Below, one piece after another: positions 8,223 through 18,584 of a DNA stretch of 47,487 bases (position 1 is its first letter; every line of letters starts with the position of its first letter). This stretch comes from Firmicutes bacterium AM55-24TS (GTDB taxonomy: Bacteria; Bacillota; Clostridia; UBA1381). The notes under the pieces were generated by a model, which was not told the origin of the DNA, made no database searches, and was given only the letters and a program-made list of their open reading frames with translations. Location of the stretch: assembly GCA_003460745.1 (NCBI GenBank), contig QTVU01000022.1, forward strand, positions 1 to 47,487. Reading direction: 5' to 3'. The position numbers were made by a program, and so were the translations under genes.

Positions 8223-9158
8223 TTATTTTGCAATCATAGCCGCGCCGATTATTCCCGCGTCATTAAAGGATTGTGCCGTTACAATTTTTGTTTTAGGCAT
8301 AAATTTATTGAAGCCGTTTGCTGCTGCATATTCGCATACAGGCTGCAAAAGATACTCGCCCTCCCTGCTTATTCCTCCGCCTACAGATATAATGTCGGGC
8401 TGCAATACATTCTCTACGCTCACAATTCCATCCGCAACATACTGAGCATACTGCTTTACAACAGCCTGCGCAGCTTTGTCACCCTGCTTTGCCGCATCAA
8501 AAGACGTTCTGCCCGAAATTTTGCCTTCTGCCTTGGCGATTTCATGCATAAGGCTTTCAGGATTTTTCTCCATTGCTACTTTAGTCTGACGTATAAGCGC
8601 CGTTACCGAAGCATACGTCTCCCAGCAACCACGTTTTCCACAAGTACACGGTTCTCCGCCCGAAACAAGAGTAATATGCCCTGCTTCGCTCGCAGCTCCG
8701 TTAAAACCGCGAAACACCTTCCCATTCAAAATCAGTCCGCTGCCAACACCTGTTCCGAGCGTTATAAACATAAATATAGGAACATTGTTACCACTCACAA
8801 TATACTCTCCCATAGCGGCACAGTTTGCATCATTATCAATCTTGACAGGCAAATTAAGATATTTTTGAAACTCCTTCGCAAGCATATAATGCTCCATTTT
8901 TATGTTATTTGAATAAATAACCTCGCCTGTCTCAAAGTTAATTGTTCCCGGACAGCCTATTCCGACAGCCTCAATATCGTTCAATTCAAGCTCCGCATCC
9001 TTTATAAGCTGTTTTGACAAAAATACCATATCCTTTACAATTTCATCTGTAGGTCTTTGAGAAAGCGTCGGTACTGAAGACTGCACAACAATTTTTCCAT
9101 CTTCTCTTACAATGCCGGCGGCTATATTTGTTCCGCCAAGGTCTATTCCTATATACAT
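8223..9158 (-). CDS. ROK-family sugar kinase (glucokinase/mannokinase type)
   Basis: This 311-residue cytoplasmic kinase phosphorylates a free hexose with ATP. It has the N-terminal phosphate-binding motif DLGGTN (residues 6-11), the catalytic Asp110 in DNDAN, and the ROK zinc site: His161 in EAGHITL plus Cys171, Cys173 and Cys178 in CTCGKRGCWE. There is no N-terminal helix-turn-helix, so it is the kinase and not the XylR/NagC repressor branch of the family. It starts 2 bases after the stop of the GH38 alpha-mannosidase, so the pair is translationally linked. That makes mannose released by GH38 a likely substrate alongside glucose. The exact sugar cannot be read from sequence. Confidence 0.92.
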   Translation of the reverse strand: MYIGIDLGGTNIAAGIVREDGKIVVQSSVPTLSQRPTDEIVKDMVFLSKQLIKDAELELNDIEAVGIGCPGTINFETGEVIYSNNIKMEHYMLAKEFQKYLNLPVKIDNDANCAAMGEYIVSGNNVPIFMFITLGTGVGSGLILNGKVFRGFNGAASEAGHITLVSGGEPCTCGKRGCWETYASVTALIRQTKVAMEKNPESLMHEIAKAEGKISGRTSFDAAKQGDKAAQAVVKQYAQYVADGIVSVENVLQPDIISVGGGISREGEYLLQPVCEYAAANGFNKFMPKTKIVTAQSFNDAGIIGAAMIAK

Positions 9159-9160
9159 TA

Positions 9161-11874
9161 TTACGCTTCCTTTCTCTCAACTCCGACTGTCAAAATCTCA
9201 TACGGTTTTACCTCGATATTAAAGTATTCGTTATCTTTTGCGGCAATATCCGTAAAACGCTGTTCGATGATATTACTCTGATATAGGTTGTTTATTACTT
9301 CTGTCTTCTTTATCGTCAATACAGTAGGCTTATCACTCAAATTCACCCATCTGATAATAATATCATCAGAATCCTGTTTTGCTTTTAGTCCTGTAAGCGT
9401 CAAACCTTCTCCACTCCAGTCAAGCATTGAATATTTATCCGGCATACTGCTTTATGCAAGCTCGTTGTTGCAACAGGCATATCCACACGGAACTGATAAC
9501 ATTCTTCATAGGCTTTGCTGTTTATAATATTTCCGCTGAACGGCACAATTTCTATTTCTGTCTCGCTTATGCCTATACACTGTGCCTCAGGTGCCGGGAA
9601 TACTCCCCAATCACCCATTTCGCCCGTAGCTCTCAGAAGTGTTATTGCAAGCGTATTATTCATGTCGGGCAGCATTTCGTACTCATAAAGACCAATATTA
9701 GCAACAGCTATGCCACTTTCGCCGTCGTCTATACTCACAAATCCCTGTTCATGCTCGCAGGCGCTCGGATTATCCCAGCAAGCATTATGACAATTATTTC
9801 TCGTAACAAGCTCAAATACAGAATCTGCACTATGTACCTTGGAGTCTATACCGGTCGGCACCATTATTCTGACTCTATGATCCTTTGCCCTATTGTCAAA
9901 TACTATTTTTATTTTTACGCCTTTTCCATGCTTATCAAGAGATACATAAGTTTCTATTGTAAGCTCGACAGTATTTTTACTTCTTCCGCCTTTTCTTTCT
10001 TTAAAAAATACCATGTGACGCTTTTCGTCCTCAAATGCTTCATCGCCTGCTTCGGGAACTGTTATTGTATTTGTAATCTTATAAACAGCTCTGAACGGTT
10101 CGTTCTCTACAAGCTCAATTTTAGCATTATCTCCCTTTGTTGTTATCGGCTCTGTTCCTTCAGGCATCTTATACATATACTCGTTACCTATGTCGCCTGT
10201 TTCTTCATAATAACCGACACCTCTATATATTCTGCCGCTCATCTTATCGGTTATGTCGAGAGTTCCGTTGCCGTTTATCTGCACGCTTATTACACTGTTT
10301 TCCATACGGTTTTCGCCTGTGACAAGTGTTTCCTTTGTATCTATATCACTGCCCTCTGCAAGCGCATATGTTCTATATCCCATTACGGGTACATTCTCTG
10401 CTTCAAAAGTTATACGCACCGTTCTTGCCATATACGGCTGTCTGAACTTATCCTTAGGTAAATCAAAACCAAATGTTACACCTAAATCCTCAAGTCTGAA
10501 CGGAATTGAACTGCCGTCCGCATCAATAAGTTTGTATTCGGGTACGGTAATCTCGTCTATTTCATATGCACATTTTTTAAGCCAACCTGATTTACGCACT
10601 ATATCCAAATCCACCGATATAACGCCCGTTCTCTCTCTGCCAGTTGTATTAAATACCGAGAACGGTATAGCCTCACAATATTTTTCAAACACAGAAGTAT
10701 CAATTTTATCTGCTATATAGCTCTTTCCTTCACTTATAAGATAATCAGCCACTTGCTTGCTCTTATTAAAGCGCGTTACCATTTCTTGCTGTACCTCGTC
10801 AACACTGCAGCAGCAAATACTATCATGCGGATGATTCTGCATAAGGGTTTTCCATGAATATTCAAGCTCGTCAGCAGGATAACTCTGTCCAAAAAGAGAC
10901 GATATAACGCATATAGGCTCAGCTTCATTTTCAAGCGCCGATTCGCATTTTCGGTTCATGCGCTTTAAATATACATGTGAGGATGCGCAGTTAACAAGCG
11001 TTGTCCAGCCATCGGTATCCTGACTTGTAAGCTCGCCTTTTACTACCGTTAAATCATCAGAAAGATTATCATTTAATGCTTTTATATAATCAGGGAAATT
11101 GGAATGTATGAAGTTTATGTCCGGATATAACTTTGACGCGGTTTCAATAGCTTCACCTATATCCGTTTGAACCGGCTGATGATCGCAGCCGTTCATCATC
11201 AGGTATTCATCCGTTGAGGCAAATCTCGCAGCATTCTTAATGCGCTCATTCCAGTATGCCTTTGCAGTTTCCACATCTGTCGGGATTTCATTGCCATTAT
11301 TATACCAGTTAGCAAATAAAATTCCGAGAATAGGCGTACCGTCCGGCGACTGCCATATCATTTCAGAATATGGTGATTCATAGCTGCCATTTGCCTGAAC
11401 TTCGTTATCAAAACCAACAGGACGCACACCTCTGCCAAAAGTAACCGTCTCCATTCCCGCCTGTTTTAAAATCTGCGGCATCTGCCCTGCATTGCCGAAC
11501 GCGTCAGGGAAATAACCCATTTTACACATACCGCCGTACTTTTCAGCAGATTTCATACCTATAAGCAGATTTCTTACGTTGGATTCTCCGCTTGTATAAA
11601 ATTCGTCCTGCAGAACATACCAGGGACCTATAATAAATCTGCCCTCTTTGACATACTTAATTAACTTATCTCTGTTTTCCGGCTTAATCTCCAGATAATC
11701 GTCAATCACTATAGTCTGACCGTCCAGATGAAAGCTCTTAAAGGAACCGTCAGTTTCAAACAGTTCCATACACTTGTCAACAAGCTCAACCAATCGCATT
11801 CTATGTTCCTCAAAAGGAAGATACCACTCTCTGTCCCAGTGTGAATGTGATATTATATGTATGTTTTTACTCAT
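9161..11874 (-). CDS. GH38 alpha-mannosidase, one frameshift near the C-terminus
   Basis: This is a cytoplasmic alpha-mannosidase of 904 residues when one base is restored. The zinc ligands His12 and Asp14 lie in HSHWDREW, the nucleophile Asp124 in GYFPDAFGN, and a third metal His in QNHPHDSIC. It retains configuration while trimming alpha-mannosyl residues from oligosaccharides; there is no signal peptide. Length and layout match bacterial MngB-like enzymes: catalytic domain, then large beta-sandwich domains. The frame breaks near 9447-9450, between SLHKA and SMPDKYSMLDWSG. The last 90 or so residues continue in another frame up to the stop at 9161. The gene is the first of its unit, with a consensus promoter 67 bases upstream. 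ATG 11874 follows an AAAGG box. Confidence 0.9.
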
Positions 11875-11940
11875 TGTTATACCACCTTTCCGAATATTTT
11901 GAAAACATTTATGTGAGTTTGTTATATTTGTTATATTGAT

Positions 11941-11969
11941 ATTATACCATTATATCATATCAAAGTCAA
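11941..11969 (-). promoter_or_regulatory. sigma-A promoter of the GH38-ROK-GH99-LUD-xynB unit
   Basis: On the minus strand TTGACT (11969-11964), 17 bases, then TATAAT (11946-11941). Transcription would start near 11934, leaving a leader of about 60 bases. Half-sites TTGATAT (11936-11942) and ATATCAA (11957-11963) overlap the -10 and spacer, placing an operator where a repressor would block polymerase. Confidence 0.85.
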
Positions 11970-11971
11970 CA

Positions 11972-12000
11972 TGCATTTGATATTTTTTATATCAAATGCA
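11972..12000. promoter_or_regulatory. perfect 12-bp inverted repeat, probable operator
   Basis: TGCATTTGATAT (11972-11983), five T, then ATATCAAATGCA (11989-12000), located just upstream of the -35 box at 11969. The core half-sites TTTGATAT and ATATCAAA recur around the promoter at 29048-29076, which supports a protein-binding site and not an RNA hairpin. Confidence 0.65.
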
Positions 12001-12035
12001 CAGATATTATTCATTATTTCATATATAACAATTAC

Positions 12036-12073
12036 AAAAAAAGATACGCATATCATAAAAGCAGTATGCGTAT
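12036..12073 (-). terminator. rho-independent terminator after the heparinase-like gene
   Basis: The minus strand forms a 9-bp stem, ATACGCATA with TATGCGTAT (12073-12065 and 12052-12044), with a 12-base loop, followed by C and a run of seven T. It lies 35 bases after the stop of the lyase gene and ends unit 2 before the GH38 promoter. Confidence 0.8.
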
Positions 12074-12107
12074 TTCCTTTGAGTAATTCACTTCAACATC
12101 CGCTTTT

Positions 12108-13745
12108 TTATTGCATAATAAATTTTATTTTAAAAGTTGTATTTGATTTGTAATCTACAAAATAGAGCACATCGTCCTCTGCCGCATGATTTTGCAAATG
12201 CTCACTGCCTAGTATCGGAGTTTCATCACATTCAATCACCATACTGCCTATAGCAACTTTTCCGTCTGTTATTTTAGGCTTTATTACCGAAACAAAGCGC
12301 TCTGTTATATCATGCTTTGAGTCATCATTAAATTCAAAAACGTCGGTAAGTTCAATATAGTTATCATTCAGATTGAATTTTCGTTTAAGTCTTTTTATGA
12401 CACCAGCATACGCTTCTGCCATATCCAGTTCAAAAACTCCAGCTCCATTCCATATGACCTTTCCCTTGAAACTCTGTCCGGCGGATTGATATTTGCCGTC
12501 TATTATAGGAACATTATGTCCTCTTGAAGAATTACAAAGGTAATCATACCGTCCTTCATTAAAATACTCGTGAGTGTATTCGCCTGAACCAAAATCCGCT
12601 ATAAGCTGTCCTTCTTCACCCGCGATTATAAAACTGCCGACATCATTGTGATTATGATTTCCGCCGTTGCTGCCACTTTTTGCCGTAAATGCGAATTTTG
12701 CTTTACGATTTATATACCATTCCGCATCCTTAAAATAGCTTTCTGATGGTTTGGCTTCTTTGAGTCCCGCCAAGTTTTTATCAGTCCACATAAAGGTTCT
12801 CGTGCAGGAAAGAAATCTGTAGCAATGGTCTACTCCTGACGAAATTTTGTCATTTATAATTCTTATATCGCTGCCATAACGATTTCTCAGATAATGTGCA
12901 AGTCCGGAATGATACTGTTCGTGTCTTACGCAATCTCCGTAGCTTATTACACTATTGTCCGTCAAAAACATATTCTGCTGACACATAGCAATATTTTTCA
13001 CCTTTGAATTATTCATAAGATCCACGCCGCAGCGTTCCTTATACAAATCAGCAAAGCCTGTAAAATACCAAAATCCATAATTCCAATAACCTAAGCCCTC
13101 AGTAGAAATTCCATCGTCTCCAAAGCCCGAAAGGTATGACTTAAGCGCACCGTTAATGCGTTTCTCTACCAGATTAAATTTTTCAGGGAACGCATAAAGA
13201 AATGTCATTCCGACAGCTCCGCCGCAAACCGCAGCCCAATTATGATTAAATGTTTCCCAAGGGAAAATTTCTTCTATAAATGGATTTATAATACGTGTCT
13301 CTACCTCAACTCTGATTTTTTCGATAATATCCACAGGCAATTTACTGCCGAGAAATTCGCATATCTCCGTGAGCGCATGACCTGTTTCCGCAGAGAACAG
13401 GTCAATCACACGTTCGGGATGTAACGTCCCCTCTGACATATGTGCCGGAAATGCCCAAGTCTTTTCAGCGCATATATCATTTATAATTCGTAAAAGCGTC
13501 TCAAAATGTTCATCTTCACCGTAAATAAAGCACATCATAGCCGACATTAGCAGTGCGCCCCGACGCACAAAATACTTTTGTTCATATTCCTGTCGCTGAC
13601 CTGTTGCATAAAAATAGTTAAATAATTCCTCAGTCAGTTCAGGCATTTCCATATCTCTGAATTTTTTGTACTCTGACCTTATATAAGCTAAATTTTTCTC
13701 TAAACAAGACATATTTTTTATAGCCTTAAAATCATTTACCTGCAT
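12108..13745 (-). CDS. heparinase II/III-like polysaccharide lyase, cytoplasmic
   Basis: This 545-residue protein without signal peptide has the heparinase II/III layout: an alpha/alpha toroid (about residues 10-320), then a beta-sandwich. The toroid carries NHNW (His168) and EGLGYWNYG (Tyr220), and the sandwich opens with the family signature GNHNHNDVGSF (364-371). Such enzymes cleave uronic-acid-containing chains by beta-elimination, leaving a 4,5-unsaturated uronate, the substrate of the GH88 enzyme encoded elsewhere in this locus. The AAAGGGG box (13759-13753) sits 7 bases before the ATG and only 4 bases after a terminator hairpin. The gene is therefore reached by read-through or by a promoter inside the preceding gene. 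The polymer cut cannot be named from sequence; a cytoplasmic site suggests oligosaccharides. Confidence 0.85.
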   Translation of the reverse strand: MQVNDFKAIKNMSCLEKNLAYIRSEYKKFRDMEMPELTEELFNYFYATGQRQEYEQKYFVRRGALLMSAMMCFIYGEDEHFETLLRIINDICAEKTWAFPAHMSEGTLHPERVIDLFSAETGHALTEICEFLGSKLPVDIIEKIRVEVETRIINPFIEEIFPWETFNHNWAAVCGGAVGMTFLYAFPEKFNLVEKRINGALKSYLSGFGDDGISTEGLGYWNYGFWYFTGFADLYKERCGVDLMNNSKVKNIAMCQQNMFLTDNSVISYGDCVRHEQYHSGLAHYLRNRYGSDIRIINDKISSGVDHCYRFLSCTRTFMWTDKNLAGLKEAKPSESYFKDAEWYINRKAKFAFTAKSGSNGGNHNHNDVGSFIIAGEEGQLIADFGSGEYTHEYFNEGRYDYLCNSSRGHNVPIIDGKYQSAGQSFKGKVIWNGAGVFELDMAEAYAGVIKRLKRKFNLNDNYIELTDVFEFNDDSKHDITERFVSVIKPKITDGKVAIGSMVIECDETPILGSEHLQNHAAEDDVLYFVDYKSNTTFKIKFIMQ

Positions 13746-13763
13746 ACTTTTACCCCTTTATAG

Positions 13764-13798
13764 AAAACACCACAGAACAGATAGCTCTGTGGTGTTTT
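13764..13798 (-). terminator. intra-operon hairpin terminator or attenuator
   Basis: A perfect 13-bp stem, AAAACACCACAGA with TCTGTGGTGTTTT, has a 9-base loop and lies 8 bases after the stop of the giant esterase gene. Its tail is TTTTCTAT. The ribosome binding site of the next gene begins 4 bases later, leaving no room for a promoter. It probably ends most transcripts and lets a fraction through, lowering lyase expression relative to the secreted enzymes. Confidence 0.8.
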
Positions 13799-13806
13799 AT
13801 TCTGCA

Positions 13807-16800
13807 TTATTCTACTATTTTATTTATAATTTCAATTGATTTGATAAGAGTTCCTCCTGTTGCAGCGTTTGTTACAAACTGTATATACGAATCGCGCTTC
13901 GTTGAGCCTCCGACCATATAGAAATTATCCAAATCCACTTCAGCAGTTATCCATTCGCCATCTCCGCTTCCAAGCACTATTCTCTGCTGATTGTCTTCCG
14001 ATGTCATCACCAAGCCGTTTTCTTCCTCGTTAAGCTCGGTACATTTTATAAACATCGTACCCGCGTTCTTTTTATATGTTACTCGTACCTTTATAGGAGT
14101 TTTTACACCATCAGATACAGACTCACTCTTTTGCGTAAGTCCGAGATAACGGTAATCCGGTACTATAGAAAATTCCGCGCGCTCATTTTCCTGTGATGAT
14201 TTTATTCTGATACCATATGTGCCGTCATCAAGTTTTTCAGGTACAAAGGAGGTTACATCGTTTGTTTTCCACGTTGCAAGCGAGCTGTTGAACATACCGT
14301 TATACGCTGTCAAGCCCGAACGAATGCCTGTTGCTCCTGTCGCGCCCATATCCTCGGTTCTGTCCTCATGTTCGCTGCCGTCAAACAACTCAACCTTTGA
14401 AATTTTGATAGTACCGTCACTTCTGGTCAATCTGATAGTTATATCACTGTCCATTCCACCAAATTGAGCATCCGGAATAAGAACAGTAGTTGTTTCCCAG
14501 CGGTTTGTTCCGGCTGTATAGAAATAGTGCGCGCCGTCTATAGCGGTATTTATCATTGAAACTCTTACAGGTATATCAGCCATGCCGCCATCATGATATG
14601 TTATGGTAACAAGTCTGTCCTTCTGACCTGATACAACATTTTTGTCAACCGCAAAATGAAGTGATTTATCGGTTCCTGTTATAGTAGCCGCCCCGTCGTC
14701 AACTGTTATTCCCTCGTCAGCCGTCATTGTAAGCGCTTCTGCATTATCGGGGTCAGCAAAGCTATATTCTCCCAGCTTTGTGCTGTAATCACGGTAAGTT
14801 ACCTCAATTTTGCCGATAATTATATCCTCATTCTCAGGAACAGCCGAAGCAATAAACTGAATAGGGCTGAATGTGGATTCTGAAGTTCCCTTAACATAGT
14901 AATCATCAATATTAATCTTTACTGTTTTCCATTCGCCGCTGCCTATGAGTGAGAGCGAAGCGTCATTGTCAGGCCAATAAATGCTGCCGTCTTCTGCCTT
15001 TTTCTTTGCACCCTTTACATAAAGCGCACCGTTTGTGTTGTTCGCGTAGTATGTAACCTTAACTGTTACAGGTCTTACCTGCGCTGCATTTTCCTCGGTA
15101 TAATCCTTTTCACTTGGAAGTTTCGCATTGCCATATGCCTGACCCAAAAAACGATAATCCGGTACAAGCCTGATTTCTGCGCGTTTATTACCGTTATTAA
15201 CATCAGTTGAGTTTAGCTTAATTGCTTTCTCGCCATCAACCTCGGCAACCTCTACGCTCATTTTTTCATTTGCTGTGCTTAACGAAGCCATTGTAGTGTT
15301 AAGCATATCATCTGCAACAGTTACACCTGAAACAATACCGTTCAAATAGTATCCGCCTACTTCATATGACGGACAGTCTGAAAGCTTTACATCTGCTATT
15401 GCATATTTCAGGTTATCTGCTGATTTAAGCTGAATATCTTCAGCATTGTTATTGAATGACGCGTCAGGTATTAATACCGATGCTGTTTCCCACTTTCCTG
15501 TTCCGGTTGTGCTGAAATAATGCGCGCGGTCAATGGCAGGATTTATCATTGAAACACGCATTCTCAGCTTATTTCCGCAGTCATTATACTTAAAGATTAC
15601 AAGTCTGTGTCCCTTGCCTGTTACAGCTGTATTGTCAACAGCAAGTTTTAAAGTATTAGCATTTGACTCAGTTGTAAACGCTTTTATTCCGTCAATTACT
15701 TCCTCCTCAAAGCCCGTTGCAGTTGCTCTCATATTGCTTTCAGTTCCATTAGCAAAATCAACCTCAGCGGCAACCTTTTTAAGAGTTGACGCGGTTATTT
15801 CGCTTATAGTCGGCTCTGTTCCTCCTATATGCGCTATTAGTCTGTATTCATACTCAGTATCAATTGTAAGACCGCTATCTTCATAGCTTCTTGCCGGCGC
15901 ATCAACCATCTCTACAAATTCACCGTCTCTGTAAATGCTGTATGCCTGCGCATTTTCTACCGTCTTCCACGCAAGCTTTATTGAATCAACTCCTGCAGAA
16001 ATTGCGCTGAAATCATCTGACAGATTTACAATCTGAATCATACGGATATAGTTTGTATCATTATCAAAGTTAAGTCTTAAATCATAGCCGCCGAGCGCAT
16101 TTGCGAATGCAGCGTCCTCTATAATATATGTATGTGTCATCCAGCGCTGTTCATTCAGCTTTTTACGTACAACCACACCCTTATTGTTTGTACCGTCCGC
16201 CGCATTGTACTGCATACGAATATTATCAAATCCAACCTCATCAAATGTAACCATTACAGCCACTCTGCTGTCAAGCTCTGAATTGATATAGTTATCGTCA
16301 ACCTTAAGCTGAATATACGTTCCGCCGACTGTATTTTCAACCTTCAAGCAGTTCAATGTTGTTTCGTCCTGAAGAGGCTTATGGTCTTCTTCTATAGATA
16401 CAGGACTGCCTTCTCTTGTATGGAGTACCGCCTGCATTTTTTCTCCTGTGACTGTATTGCTTGAGCCATCGTCAAATGCGTCAAATACAACCTTAGCACC
16501 CTCTACAGACTCCGCTCTAACTTCTGCCTTTTCCGACTCATTACCGCTTGCGTCAAAGGCTGAAACCGCATATTGATAACTTTCATTTACTTCTATCATT
16601 GTATCAGTATATGATAGCGCATTACCTGAAAGTGAAGCTATTTTTTCGTAGGTACCGTCCGTTCTTCTGTATACATTATAACCTTCGACAGCAATATTGT
16701 CCTCTGCCTCGTCCCATGCAAGCTCTATACCGTTAATTGTACTGCGTACAACCTCAAGATTTTCAGGAGCTGTCGGAGCAGTATCCGTATCGGCAAGATT

Positions 16801-18567
16801 ATATGTTCTTGAATACGGTCTCATCCCCTCGATGCTGTCCCATACAAAAATCTTTGCGGTATAATTTGACACATCCTCCGCGTCAATTCCTACCGAAACA
16901 GAAATTTCTTTTCTTTCTCCCGCAGTTAGCTGAGTTGTATCTGAGGAGTTAACCTCCTTTAATGAACCATTCTCGTAGAGAGCAAGCAGAACTCTTACAT
17001 CGCTCGCCTCCGCGTCGTCATTATTTACAACCGGGACCTTAGCAGCAAATTCGCCCTTACCCAGGAAATACACATTTTGATTATTGAGCGTAAATGACGG
17101 TGTTCCGTCAACAGATACCTTCTGAGTGAAGCCTGTTTTCATCATACTTGATGAATACATCGCTTTGTCGCTATCGCGCGTTAGTGCATAGTATTCTACT
17201 CCGTCAGCAACTACATCTGCCGGAATAACCGCTGTATATTCATCATTTTCCTTTACGGTATCCATAGTCTTCCATTCTCTTGCCGTATATGCAGCATTGT
17301 TTTTACTATATACGAGCTTTACGGAAAACGGATCTGCATCAGAATTTACCTTTATATGAACTTTATTTGTACCATCCTGTTGCAAAACAGTTTTTGTTAT
17401 TTCCGTTTTTGACGGAGCTGTTCCCTGCCCCTTAAGGTAATAATCCATAAAGGTATATACTGAGTCACTTCCGCTTATACTTTCGTGACTCGAATTATAA
17501 CTCCATACGTGATTTGCGCTTGCCGCATTACCCATATTTGCTGCTTTATTCAAGGTAGCTTCAACTGATTTGGGTCTGAAGAAGGTGTCCTTTGCCGCAG
17601 CGTCCATATAGTAGTTTGCCGTTATATTTTCAAGATAAGCCGAAGGATCAAGATAGCTGTACCATTCCTCAATGGCAAACTCATCTTTCGGAAAATATCC
17701 ATTGTCTGTCCAGAAGCTCTCGTACTTTGTGCCATCAGATGTAGGACCGTAGAAGCCCGAACCGTACTGCGAATAAGCTGCCTTTACCTTGTCGCCGAGA
17801 ATACCTGTTACAAAGGTCGTTGAGTATCCGCCCCATGAGCTTCCCATAATGCCCATTTTGTCTGTGTCTGTCTTTGAATTTGACGCAAGATAATTGAACG
17901 CCTGTATTACGCCTACTTCAGCGTCAACAAGGTTAGAGTTCTTCGCTCCGCCGTCCTTTTCCGTAATATTAAAGCGGTAATTGTCATTTCCTATGTATTG
18001 TCCGTCCGAGCGTGTTTCCTCAACGCCATTTACTGTGACCGTTCCCACACTTCCTGTCAGCGCAGGAATGTCTATTGCCATTGTTACATAACCCTTTGCC
18101 GCAAAATCCTTTGCGCGTTCCTTAAGCGTGTCGGCTGTACCGCCGCCGCCATGCAGAAATAATATAGCAGGGTATGTTCCTTCTGCTGCCGGCTCATACA
18201 TATATGCGAACATCTTATTTTTTATATTTCCGTATTCACTCTTTTCGGTTATATTATTTATAGTCTTATATTCGCCGTCATTAAGACCGCTGTTGCCGTT
18301 ATCTCTTGTGTAGAACTGCGCTGATGATTCTATAATATCAGCCGTAACTGCGTCACTCCCAAGCACTTTCTTTGATGTATGCAATATTGTTTCCGGCTCT
18401 TTAATCTGAGACTTCAAAACAAGCTTTGTATCTACATACGGCGCAAATGGGTCTCCGAAATCATGCGCGCCTTCCTGATGGTCTGCCGCTAATGCCGTAT
18501 TAAACATACCTAATGGCATCAGCATTGAGGCTGATAACAGCCATGAAATAAATCTTTTTTTGTTCAT
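13807..18567 (-). CDS. giant secreted alpha/beta-hydrolase esterase with repeated beta-sandwich modules
   Basis: This 1586-residue secreted protein starts at ATG 18567, which has AAAGGA 10 bases upstream; the earlier ATG at 18576 is too close to it. A signal peptide ends near FNTALAADH. Residues of about 80-395 are a prolyl-oligopeptidase-like or acetyl-xylan-esterase-like alpha/beta-hydrolase: LHGGGG oxyanion loop, nucleophile Ser244 in GSSWGGYS, and a candidate His in NSSHES. Then come one Ala-x-Tyr/Phe-x-Trp module (FVWDSIEGMRP), a fibronectin type III domain, a beta-sandwich module, a second fibronectin domain, and two tandem pairs of related sandwich modules. The paired modules repeat nearly identical segments (RVSMINPAIDRAHYF and RVSMINTAIDGAHYF). 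It lies 17 bases behind the triple-esterase gene. It probably removes acetyl or other acyl groups from polysaccharide; whether it acts on esters or peptides is not decided. Confidence 0.8.
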   Translation of the reverse strand: MNKKRFISWLLSASMLMPLGMFNTALAADHQEGAHDFGDPFAPYVDTKLVLKSQIKEPETILHTSKKVLGSDAVTADIIESSAQFYTRDNGNSGLNDGEYKTINNITEKSEYGNIKNKMFAYMYEPAAEGTYPAILFLHGGGGTADTLKERAKDFAAKGYVTMAIDIPALTGSVGTVTVNGVEETRSDGQYIGNDNYRFNITEKDGGAKNSNLVDAEVGVIQAFNYLASNSKTDTDKMGIMGSSWGGYSTTFVTGILGDKVKAAYSQYGSGFYGPTSDGTKYESFWTDNGYFPKDEFAIEEWYSYLDPSAYLENITANYYMDAAAKDTFFRPKSVEATLNKAANMGNAASANHVWSYNSSHESISGSDSVYTFMDYYLKGQGTAPSKTEITKTVLQQDGTNKVHIKVNSDADPFSVKLVYSKNNAAYTAREWKTMDTVKENDEYTAVIPADVVADGVEYYALTRDSDKAMYSSSMMKTGFTQKVSVDGTPSFTLNNQNVYFLGKGEFAAKVPVVNNDDAEASDVRVLLALYENGSLKEVNSSDTTQLTAGERKEISVSVGIDAEDVSNYTAKIFVWDSIEGMRPYSRTYNLADTDTAPTAPENLEVVRSTINGIELAWDEAEDNIAVEGYNVYRRTDGTYEKIASLSGNALSYTDTMIEVNESYQYAVSAFDASGNESEKAEVRAESVEGAKVVFDAFDDGSSNTVTGEKMQAVLHTREGSPVSIEEDHKPLQDETTLNCLKVENTVGGTYIQLKVDDNYINSELDSRVAVMVTFDEVGFDNIRMQYNAADGTNNKGVVVRKKLNEQRWMTHTYIIEDAAFANALGGYDLRLNFDNDTNYIRMIQIVNLSDDFSAISAGVDSIKLAWKTVENAQAYSIYRDGEFVEMVDAPARSYEDSGLTIDTEYEYRLIAHIGGTEPTISEITASTLKKVAAEVDFANGTESNMRATATGFEEEVIDGIKAFTTESNANTLKLAVDNTAVTGKGHRLVIFKYNDCGNKLRMRVSMINPAIDRAHYFSTTGTGKWETASVLIPDASFNNNAEDIQLKSADNLKYAIADVKLSDCPSYEVGGYYLNGIVSGVTVADDMLNTTMASLSTANEKMSVEVAEVDGEKAIKLNSTDVNNGNKRAEIRLVPDYRFLGQAYGNAKLPSEKDYTEENAAQVRPVTVKVTYYANNTNGALYVKGAKKKAEDGSIYWPDNDASLSLIGSGEWKTVKINIDDYYVKGTSESTFSPIQFIASAVPENEDIIIGKIEVTYRDYSTKLGEYSFADPDNAEALTMTADEGITVDDGAATITGTDKSLHFAVDKNVVSGQKDRLVTITYHDGGMADIPVRVSMINTAIDGAHYFYTAGTNRWETTTVLIPDAQFGGMDSDITIRLTRSDGTIKISKVELFDGSEHEDRTEDMGATGATGIRSGLTAYNGMFNSSLATWKTNDVTSFVPEKLDDGTYGIRIKSSQENERAEFSIVPDYRYLGLTQKSESVSDGVKTPIKVRVTYKKNAGTMFIKCTELNEEENGLVMTSEDNQQRIVLGSGDGEWITAEVDLDNFYMVGGSTKRDSYIQFVTNAATGGTLIKSIEIINKIVE

Positions 18568-18584
18568 TGCTTTCATATCCTTTC

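Noticed and set aside
8223..9158. ROK protein as a transcriptional repressor of the locus
   Set aside because: It starts directly with DLGGTN and has no N-terminal helix-turn-helix domain.
9427..10461. A 344-codon plus-strand frame opposite the GH38 gene
   Set aside because: It is rich in Cys, Tyr and His and lies entirely antisense to a conserved enzyme gene; a shadow frame.
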